Below are positions 56,543 to 64,000 of a stretch of DNA of 64,000 nucleotides, in pieces. This stretch comes from Zoroaster sp. YZ-2022. Lineage: Eukaryota; Echinodermata; Asteroidea; Forcipulatida; Zoroasteridae. The stretch lies in assembly GCA_029582265.1 (NCBI GenBank), contig CM055822.1, positions 42,384,559 through 42,448,558 of the forward strand, read 5' to 3'. Position 1 is the first letter of the stretch, and each line of letters starts with the position of its first letter. Made by a program: the position numbers and the translations under genes. Under the pieces are notes generated by a model. The model was not told the origin of the DNA, ran no database searches, and worked only from the letters and a program-made list of their open reading frames with translations.

Positions 56543-57897
56543 TTAATGTCAACGGGTTGAGGGATAATCTAAAAAGGGAAATAATATTTGATTACATAGT
56601 GCGTAGTAAACTTAACATAGTATTTATGCAGGAAACTCATAGTGAATGCGAAGATGAACGTCTTTGGCGCAGACAGTGGCAGGGGGGAGATGCATTTTAG
56701 TCATGGTAGTCAGATGTCCAAAGGAGTTGCACTCCTAATTTCCAATAAATGTGGCCTACATTTGACAAATATTGAAAGTGATCAAGATGGTAGATGGATC
56801 AAAGGTGAAACCACTTGGAATAACGAGAGTATATCCCTTGCTGCTGTTTATGCGCCGAATGCCGTTTATCCTAGAGTTGGATATTCCAAGAAAATATTTA
56901 ATCATATCACTAACAATCAACAATGGATTGTTGGAGGTGACTTTAATTGTGACATCGATAACAAAGACATAAAAGACACAAGCAAAAACGTCATGAAGGC
57001 TATTATTCAAGAAAAATATCTCATTGATATATGGCGCACTGTTTACCCTGAAAAACCTGGTTACACTCGCCTGCAGAAAGGGCTCAATAACAAAATTGTG
57101 GAGGTTCACAATAATTCAACAGGATTAACCGACCACCAGGTCATCACCTTAAGACTAAACGAGTTTGACAACCCCCACGGCCCAGGTCGTTGGATTTGCA
57201 ACAACGAACTTATTAAAGACAAAGACTGCGCTTATAGAATTCAAAATTTTGGGAGTTTCTGGAAAAAAAAACATGATTATGAAAATGTTTTACTTGGTGG
57301 GAAATGGGAAAATGCAAGCTCAAAGAAATTATCAAAGATAATGGTCGTAAAAAATCCCTTATTGCTAAACGGAAAAGCTAACGTTTACAGAAACGCTATG
57401 ATAATTTGATCAAGAACCCAGCTAATATAAATAAAGACGAACTTAATAAAACTGAATTCAATCTGAAACAAAATGAAATGAGAGAATGGGAAAAAGCAAA
57501 AATACGTGTTCGCAACATCAATAAAACTGAAGATGAAAAAGCTATTATTTTTTTCTTAACCTGGAAAATCAACAAATGCACCATGATAACAGAATGATAA
57601 AATTACAAGACAAAGCTGGTAATTATGTTGATCATCCTAGCTCGATGCTTAAATGCGTTAATGAGTTTTATAAAGATTTGTACACTTCTGAAGGGATCAG
57701 TGAAAAACAATTACATCAAATTCTGAATGGAATTAACACGGAGTCCTTTCATGAAGATATTGTTTACGATTTAGAAAAAGATATTGATGAGAATGAGCTC
57801 AGACACGCGCTTTATCAAATGAAAACTGATAAATCCCCTGGCATTGACGGACTGACGGTTGAATTTTCCCGAACTTTTGGAATATTCTGAAACGAGA
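56543..57897 (+). pseudogene. LINE copy B: endonuclease and start of reverse transcriptase
   Basis: Wording: NVNGLRDNLKREIIFDYIVR, IVFMQETHSECEDERLWRRQ, frameshift near 56697, SKGVALLISNKCGLHLTNIE, LAAVYAPNAVYPRVGYSKKI, QQWIVGGDFNCDID, KPGYTRLQKGLNNK, then directly VHNNSTGLTDHQV. Compared with copy A, the SRID block is deleted. After 57390 the frame changes repeatedly: EWEKAKIRVRNINKTEDEK, HDNRMIKLQDKAGNYVDHPS, LRHALYQMKTDKSPGIDGLT, VEFSRTF. The element ends abruptly at 57897. Confidence 0.82.
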
Positions 57898-57984
57898 TTT
57901 AAAGGCATAGGCTTTAAAGTCGTACAGGGTCCCTTCACCGGCTTCCATTAGGACCCTTCAGGTCTGGCGTTCCGGCTCACCGAT

Positions 57985-58185
57985 ATATATCCTTCCCTGC
58001 CCCGATTCCTAGCCAAGAAGGCCCTGCACCTTTAGGGGAGAAACAAGGCAGCTCCCAAGCATTACCGGTGCCAGTTCCAGCGAAAAAGCCAAGTTCCTAA
58101 ATCGGGCGCAGAGGGTAATCGAACCCAGAACCCGGTGGTCTGAGGGGACAGTACCAGCGCACTATCGGATCGTGCTACGAGTACG
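57985..58185 (-). repeat. tRNA-like SINE segment in unit A (second copy at 61089-61289)
   Basis: On the minus strand: CGATCCGATAGTGCGCTGGT (A-box-like), CCACCGGGTTCTGGG, TTCGATTACCC (B-box-like), then GATTTAGGAACTTGGC and CCAGTTCCAGCGA-type body sequence. No intact tRNA fold, so a SINE or tRNA pseudogene is the better reading. Confidence 0.4.
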
Positions 58186-58237
58186 TTGGTAGTTTTTGAA
58201 TGCAATTTAAATGTGTTAAAGTATTAATGGATAAATT

Positions 58238-58326
58238 GGGTAAACAAAACTGTCTTCGGTGGGAGTTGAACTGGTGACCGTTGGCTTCACAGTCAGTCGC
58301 TCTACCGACTGAGCTATCAGTGACTT
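58238..58326 (-). repeat. tRNA-derived SINE head in unit A
   Basis: GTCACTGATAGCTCAGTCGG, then TAGAGCGACTGAC, and CACCAGTTCAACTCCCACCG give a good A box, a D-arm GCTC…GAGC and a near-consensus B box. The acceptor stem does not close and the anticodon stem does not pair, so this is not a working tRNA gene. The minus-strand ORF containing DSSVGRATDCEANGHQF is its read-through. Confidence 0.6.
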
Positions 58327-58531
58327 GAACACTTAGTGCAATACATTGAAGATGGAGATATGATTTGCCTACTTTTTCCTGTAAATTTACATGTAATTTT
58401 GCCAGTGTACTTTCTCTCACAGTGATGCAAAGATACTAGGGGTGGCTGCATTTCATTGGCCGTTTTGCAGGGAACAAACAAATTCCAGTATCATTAGCTC
58501 CTCCCCTCCCCACTTTTCGACACTGTTTTAA

Positions 58532-59344
58532 CCCTGCGTGAGAACACCCATACTACACGGTGCAGTAGCACTCCTTTATTCGTGTAAGTATTTTTTAATT
58601 AAAGGGTGAAAATTTTCAATTCTTCGCAAGTTCCTTTGGATCACCATTAGACATAATGTGTTAGAATCTTAAAGTATTCGGGAAAGTCGTTCACCCCTTT
58701 AAGCCAGCCGCAAGTGCCATTCCTGAGAGGTCCCTATGGGATTTGTGTACAAACTGCCTTAGCGTTGGGGGTCACCAAGGTCGTAAACACACCGGCTGAT
58801 TACCATCAGATAACATGCCTGCAGCGGTCTGGGAGACATATCAAATGGCTCTGTGATGGCATTTGACAGGCCTGATGTATTTCGACCAATAAAATACGTC
58901 TATGTTGGGGGGTTGGCTGATATTGGGGATGGCTCTTTGGGGGTCGGATGGCGGTATCTGAGTGATCGATCGATAGCAGGTGGCTTTTTATGAATGGGCA
59001 ATGGGTTTGTATATATTGCAGCATGTGTATATAGTAGACTGGACTACTATTGAGTAAAAAAAGTACAGGTTTTGTGTTTAAAAATGAGTTTTTTTTTTGT
59101 TTTTTGGGGGAAAATGAGATTTTTTAGTATTAATTAGTAATTATCTTTCTAAGAAAAACATAAAAATTTACAATTTTTTTTTTTTTTGATAGAAAACATT
59201 TCTAGACCCTCTGAAACAAGATAAAATTAATAAAATTGGGAAAATCAGTTCATTTACCAATGTAATTAACGATTTACAACCTACTACACGGTGTAGTATA
59301 GGTGCTGAGGCCGCGTATAAATGAATATCAATTGAGCCGAAGTG
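58532..59344. mobile_element. 813-bp TTAA-flanked non-autonomous element, unit A only
   Basis: TTAA at 58528-58531 and 59345-59348. Unit B has a single TTAA at the same place (GTTTTAAACCAGC), so the empty site is seen directly. The left end is CCCTGCGTGAGAACACCC; the right end is GAGCCGAAGTG. Subterminal near-palindromes ATACTACACGGTGCAGTAG (58549-58568) and CTACTACACGGTGTAGTAT (59281-59299) are inverted copies. No transposase. TTAA target and CCC start suggest piggyBac-type mobilisation. Confidence 0.85.
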
Positions 59345-59559
59345 TTAAACCAGCGCGTCATACGCGTATATATACACAGGCTGCAATAATAGGCCTATGT
59401 CATGCATTGCCTTTAACGCAATTCAGGTCGCCGTTAAATTCTCACAACAAACGAAGCGTGAGCCATTTTGGAAAAAGGCCTTACGCTTGAAATCAAATTA
59501 GGGCCACTTTTTCAGGGCCTAGTGTATCGAAAATACGCACAGTTGTATAATGCACGTAA

Positions 59560-59931
59560 AGTGGATTGTCGTGGCCGAGCGGTCTAGCGCACTGAACTCA
59601 AGTTCTGGTGTTGCCAGCAGCAGAGTGTGGGTTCGAGCCCCAGCCGTGACACCTGTGTCCTTGAGCAAGACACTTAACCATAATTGCTTCTCTCCACCCA
59701 GGGGTTAAATGGGTACCTGTGAAGGCAGAGATGGTTTGCTCTCTATGCGCTAGAAATGGCAGCAATTGAGCTGTATACTCCCCAGGGAGCTGAGATGGTT
59801 TCAGGAATGATTTATGAGCCTTATGAGCCTTATGAGCAGGGATAATAATATAATGCGCCTTGAGCGCCACTTAGTTGGTGGATACGTGCGCTATATAAAT
59901 CTATACATTATTATTATTATTATTATTATCG
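59560..59931 (+). mobile_element. tRNA-derived SINE with (ATT)n tail, full length, unit A only
   Basis: Head TGTCGTGGCCGAGCGGTCTA (A box), GAACTCAAGTTCTGGTGTTG (type-II-like arm), GTGGGTTCGAGCCCC (B box). Body GACACTTAACCATAATTGCT, CCAGGGGTTAAATGGGTACC, ACTCCCCAGGGAGCTGAG. Tail GATACGTGCGCTATATAAAT and (ATT)n. The orthologous place in unit B (about 61832) lacks it. A TATGAGCCT duplication sits near 59822. Confidence 0.9.
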
Positions 59932-61341
59932 ACCCCAGGTTATGATATTGGACCACTTTTACACAATCCACCAAATGCATGGGCCTCAATTCTTTGTTTT
60001 TCAGAAATATTTGAGGGCATACACTTTATGATAAACAGCTCGGCGTATGACTTTTTTCTCACTTCAGTTGGGTGCACCCTCACGTGGAAAATCTCTTTCC
60101 TATACCTACAACGTAACCGTTAATCTGACATAGCGCCCTCAAAGGACGAAATAAGTTAGTTTATTTAGACGAAATTGTACTAAAGATAGCTTTTGAGGGT
60201 TTAAATGTCGGTCAAACTTTGCATGAATTAGTATTCAGAAAACTTTATGCAGTTGATAACAACTCTTATGCTATTTGACGGAAGGAACGCGCTTGCACCC
60301 AATCTCCCAAAAAATATTTGTTATAATACGTTTGAATTGCATACAGCGCCGGAAAATGACGAGTAGTATCTGTGTTCGACGGCCGTTTTCGAATGTAGAG
60401 GCCTAAAAGTCTTAAAATGATGAGTTTTCTAAGAGGGAAAACCTACGCTATCTGTTGACCCCACGCTTGTGACTGTATCTCAAAAACTGGCAGACCTACC
60501 ACCCAGCAAATGTTCACGCTATATTAAATGTTTGCTGTTCAAATCCCGCCAAGCAATGTACAGAATGTACAGGGCTATTCAAAGCCAATGTATTGTACAA
60601 CAAATACTTTATCTCACAGCGCTGCAAAGGTCCACGGGCTGGGTACATTTCAGTGGCCATTTTCTGGAGATAACCATCCCCAACCTTCTATTTAAATACG
60701 ACTCTATAGTGTACATACTTCACAAACAAATTCCAGTATGATTTAACACTTTCTCAATAAATTTGATAATGAGTATGAGGCAAGCAAATAATTCGGTGAC
60801 GTTGTGGGGGTTTATGCTGTGTAGTCCCTGGGTTGTCTGTGTTTTAAGAGATTTTATGTGCAAAACATTGTTAAATAAATAACTAAATAAATAAAAAATA
60901 AAAATAATAATAATAATTAAAACAAAAATATACAAAAAGTTACTCAGCGAATACCAGGCATTCAGGAGACACGATTTATCGGGATTGATCCCTACCGGCG
61001 CTTTAAAGGCATAGGCTTTAAAGTCGTACAGGGTCCCTTCACCGGCTTCCATTAGGACCCTTCTGGTCTGGCGTTCCGGCTCACCGATATATATCCTTCC
61101 CTGCCCCGATTCCTAGCCAAGAAGGCCCTGCACCTTTAGGGGAGAAACAAGGCAGCTCCCAAGCATTACCGGTGCCAGTTCCAGCGAAAAAGCCAAGTTC
61201 CTAAATCGGGCGCAGACGGTAATCGAACCCAGACCCCGGTGGTCTGAGGGGACAGTACCAGCGCACTATCGGATCGTGCTACGAGTACGTTGGTAGTTTT
61301 TGAATGCAATTTAAATGTGTTAAAGTATTAATGGATAAATT

Positions 61342-61430
61342 GGGTAAACAAAACTGTCTTCGGTGGGAGTTGAACTGGTGACCGTTGGCTTCACAGTCAG
61401 TCGCTCTACCGACTGAGCTATCAGTGACTT
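61342..61430 (-). repeat. tRNA-derived SINE head in unit B
   Basis: Essentially identical to 58238-58326 (offset 3104 bp), duplicated with the unit. Confidence 0.6.
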
Positions 61431-62199
61431 GAACACTTAGTGCAATACACTGAAGATGGAGATATGATTTGCCTACTTTTTCCTGTAAATTTACATGTAA
61501 TTTTGCCAGTGTACTTTCTCTCACAGTGATGCAAAGATACTAGGGTGGCTGCATTTCATTGGCCGTTTTGCAGGGAACAAACAAATTCCAGTATCATTAG
61601 CTCCTCCCCTCCCCACTTTTCGACACTGTTTTAAACCAGCGCGTCATACGCTTATATATACACAGGCTGCAATAATAGGCCTATGTCATGCAACGCGTTT
61701 AACGCAATTCAGGTCGCCGTTAAATTCTCACAACAAACGAAGCGTGACCCATTTTGGAAAAAGGCCTTGCGCTTGAAATCAAATTAGGGCCACTTTTTCA
61801 GGGCCTAGTGTATCGAAAATACGCACAGTTGGAAGTCATCGACCCCAGGTTATGATATTGGACCACTTTTACACAATCCACCAAATGCATGGGCCTCAAT
61901 TCTTTGTTTTTCAGAAATATTTGAGAGCATACACTTTATGATAAACAGCTCGGCGTATGACTTTTTTCTCACTTTAGTTGGGTGCACCCTCACGTGGAAA
62001 ATCTCCTTCCTATTCAATTCAATTCAATTCAATTCATTTATTCGTCATGCCAGCATGAAAATCATTTCCTCAGTTTGCACATATAAAAAAAATTAATACA
62101 CACAATTACATTAAAAAATTAAAAAATTGTAATTATTAAAAATTATTCCATATTATACATATTGTATTTGTTATTTTACAAAATACAAAATACAGTAAA

Positions 62200-62350
62200 T
62201 AAAAATATAAAGAAACTGGGAAGGGACAGGAAAAGGTGGGAAAGGAGGAAAGGGAAAGGGAAGGGAAGGGAAAACAATACATGGGAACAGGGGAAGGCCA
62301 AGGGGGACATAATTGGAAAGGGGGCTAGAAAGGTAGAAAAAGAAAAAGAA
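62200..62350 (+). repeat. Purine-rich (GGGAAA)n tract in the LINE 3' UTR
   Basis: AAGGGACAGGAAAAGG, GGGAAAGGAGGAAAGGG and similar strings. Both overlapping short ORFs (Lys/Gly-rich, Phe/Pro-rich) come from it. Confidence 0.6.
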
Positions 62351-62401
62351 AACCTGAACCTCAAAAACAGTAAGCCTTAAAACAACAAAACCAAAAACAA
62401 G

Positions 62402-63097
62402 TCATCTAATAAAACTGTTGTTAAAATATGAAATTGCACTGGGTACGAAAGAGAGGCGATGACGATTTGTGTTGGATTTGAGTTGACGTAATCTGCCGGA
62501 CTTATTAAAAACTAAAAGTGAATGAAGTGGATGGGTATTATCAAGTTGTATTGTTTTTAGTTTAGTCGTTAGAGCTGCCTCGTAGATTGAACCCAAGTTT
62601 TTTACAGTAGTACCGATGATCTTACTTGCGGATTTAGTGATTCTGTTGATTTTATTTAGATTACGCATAGACAGACCATTTACCCATGCAATGGAAGAGA
62701 ACGTAATAACAGATTGTATGACACTTTGGTAGAACATCATGATTATATCCCGGTCAATATTAAATAACTTGAGTTTCCTCAGAAAATAAATACGCTGATT
62801 AGCCTTAGAACACAATTTTTGAGTATTAACATTCCAGTTTAGATGGCTATCAATATAAGTCCCAAGGTACTTATATTCAGTGACAATTTCAATATCAACA
62901 CCATTTATGTTAACAGGATCGATCTCCTTCCGGTTTTTTCGAAAATCAAACACAATTTCCTTAGTTTTTTGTGCATTTAAAACCAGAAAATTTTCTCTGC
63001 ACCAATGAACAAACTTGGTAATTTCATCTCTATACCCGGTCTCATCCTCATAAGTAATGAATCCTGTTATCGATGTGTCATCTGCATACTTGACCAT
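62402..63097 (-). CDS. C-terminal half of a LINE reverse transcriptase
   Basis: The frame is open from upstream of MVKYADDTSITGF (motif C with catalytic DD) to the stop at 62402, about 231 residues. It continues WCRENFLVLNAQKTKEIVFD (motif D), YKYLGTYIDSHLNWN (motif E), NQRIYFLRKLKLFNID, SVITFSSIAWVNGL and ends HRLSFVPSAISYFNNSF. The WCxxNxLxLNxxKTKE…DFR pattern is typical of L2/Rex1/CR1 relatives. RT motifs A and B and the endonuclease are absent through 5' truncation, but the remaining frame is intact, suggesting a recent insertion. Confidence 0.87.
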   Translation of the reverse strand: MVKYADDTSITGFITYEDETGYRDEITKFVHWCRENFLVLNAQKTKEIVFDFRKNRKEIDPVNINGVDIEIVTEYKYLGTYIDSHLNWNVNTQKLCSKANQRIYFLRKLKLFNIDRDIIMMFYQSVIQSVITFSSIAWVNGLSMRNLNKINRITKSASKIIGTTVKNLGSIYEAALTTKLKTIQLDNTHPLHSLLVFNKSGRLRQLKSNTNRHRLSFVPSAISYFNNSFIR

Positions 63098-64000
63098 AGA
63101 GCACGTGGCATTACTACATCTGAGATCACTTGTATACCTACAACATAACCGTTAATCTGACATAGCGCCCTCAAAGGACGAAATAAGTTAGTTTATTTAG
63201 CCGAAATTGTACTAAAGATAGCTTTTGAGGGTTTAAATGTCGGTCAAACTTTGCATGAATTAGTATTCAGAAAACTTGATGCAGATGATAACAATTGTTA
63301 TGGTATTTGACGGAAGGAACGCGTTTGCACCCAATCTCCCAAAAATATTTGTTATAAAACGTTTGAATTGCATACAGCGCCGGAAAATGACGAGTAGTAT
63401 CTGTGTTCGACGGCCGAATTCGAATATAGAGGCCTAAAAGTCTTAAAATGATGAGTTTTCTAAGAGGGAAAACCTACGCTATCTGTTGACCCCACGCTTG
63501 TGACTGTATCTCAAAAACTGGCAGACCTACCACGCAGCAAATGTTCACGCTATATTAAATGTTTGCTGTTCAAATCCCGCCAAGCAATGTACAGAATGTA
63601 CGGGCTATTCAAAGCCAATGTATTATACCAAAAATACTTTATCTCACAGCGCTGCAAAGGTCCACGGGCTGGGTGCATTTCAGTGGCCATTTTCTGGAGA
63701 TAACCATCCCCAACCTTGTATTTAAATACGACTCTATAGTGTACATACTTCACAAACAAATTCCAGTATGATTTAACACTTTCTCAATAAATTTGATAAT
63801 GAGTATGAGGCAAGCAAATAATTCGGTGACGTTGTGGGGGTTTATGCTGTGTAGTCCCTGGGTTGTCTGTGTTTTAAGAGATTTTATGTGCAAAACATTG
63901 TTAAATAAATAACTAAATAAATAAAAAATAAAAATAATAATAATAATTAAAACAAAAATATACAAAAAGTTACTCATCGAATACCAGGCATTCAGGAGCC

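Larger units (their letters stand above)
54190..57897 (+). mobile_element. Tx1/L1-type LINE, copy B, decayed and 3'-truncated
   Basis: ORF1 (about 54211-55812), endonuclease and first part of reverse transcriptase (56491-57897) are in the right order. The element stops where the tandem duplication begins (57898). Inserted in it are a small-RNA foldback (55267-55417) and a TTAA MITE (55933-56542). It directly follows copy A. Confidence 0.8.
57898..61001 (+). repeat. Tandem duplication, unit A
   Basis: Unit A and unit B (61002 to the window end) share about 1.9 kb at high identity: 57898-58531 with 61002-61635; 59345-59545 with 61636-61832; 59931-60096 with 61838-62013; 60097-60970 with 63133-63999. 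Unit A alone has an 813-bp TTAA-flanked insert and a SINE. Both begin TTTAAAGGCATAGGCTTTAA. Unit A replaces the 3' end of LINE copy B. Confidence 0.93.
62014..63132 (-). mobile_element. 5'-truncated L2/Rex1/CR1-like LINE, unit B only
   Basis: It interrupts CTTCCTATACCTACAAC, which is continuous in unit A near 60088-60106; the junctions repeat only TAT. The 3' tail (GAATT)n lies at 62014-62040 and the 3' UTR includes GATTTTCATGCTGGCATGAC. The coding part is 62402-63097. The same 3' end is found at 3297-3645. Confidence 0.88.
61002..64000 (+). repeat. Tandem duplication, unit B (continues past the window)
   Basis: Second copy, starting immediately after GATCCCTACCGGCGC. It lacks the TTAA insert and the SINE of unit A but has a LINE at 62014-63132. 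The window ends at GCATTCAGGAGCC, the position equivalent to about 60970 in unit A. A third unit may follow. Confidence 0.93.

Noticed and set aside
58238..58326. A functional tRNA gene on the minus strand
   Set aside because: A and B boxes are good, but the acceptor and anticodon stems do not pair, and it is duplicated with surrounding repeat DNA at 61342-61430. It is a SINE head.

Overview
The window is AT-rich animal genomic DNA: spliced exons with GT/AG borders, non-LTR retrotransposons, tRNA-derived SINEs, cut-and-paste transposons and satellites. It contains no bacterial-style gene layout. SINE types with a type-II-tRNA-like head and a GCGCTATATAAAT/(ATT)n tail, together with Tx1-type L1, CR1/L2-type LINEs and piggyBac, suggest a marine invertebrate deuterostome, most likely an echinoderm. 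That placement is an inference. I recognised no species marker.

Host coding content is sparse. One minus-strand gene appears to span the first 33 kb: a signal-peptide plus PAN/apple-like first exon (32949-33275), a short Cys-rich exon (31954-32038), and two phase-compatible exons of a 'WQLVFKG...VKVEL' extracellular domain (9509-9672 and 1406-1572). It runs off the left edge. A possible last exon of a second minus-strand gene (36928-37034) abuts a 500-N assembly gap, and a tiny candidate plus-strand exon lies at 42817-42862.

The rest is layered mobile DNA. 0-10 kb: foldback MITEs, tandem hairpins, SINE-like pieces. 11.5-18.1 kb: an old duplicated segment, one copy of which received a CR1-type LINE and a SINE. 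18.2-22 kb: a 10-bp minisatellite with 38-bp higher-order period, and a SINE/LINE-tail cluster. 22642-29623: a piggyBac element with TTAA target duplication, matching termini, a broken two-exon transposase and an internal array of about 16 x 257 bp. 39072-42579: an element with about 460-bp terminal inverted repeats, TTA target duplication and a broken gene for an XPG/FEN-like (PIN-fold) nuclease with a Cys-rich tail, the most unusual element here. 44.5-47.8 kb: a Penelope-type hammerhead-like remnant, a Tc1-like element and a DD41D mariner-like element, all set in a TA microsatellite. 50.9-57.9 kb: two decayed Tx1/L1-type LINEs hit by nested hAT MITEs, a TTAA MITE and two retroposed copies of an unidentified ~119-nt RNA, one copied as a self-primed foldback. 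57.9-64 kb: a tandem duplication whose two copies differ by three datable insertions.

Almost every transposon ORF is interrupted by stops or frameshifts. Homopolymer length differences in the satellite array mean that some single-base frameshifts could be sequencing errors.
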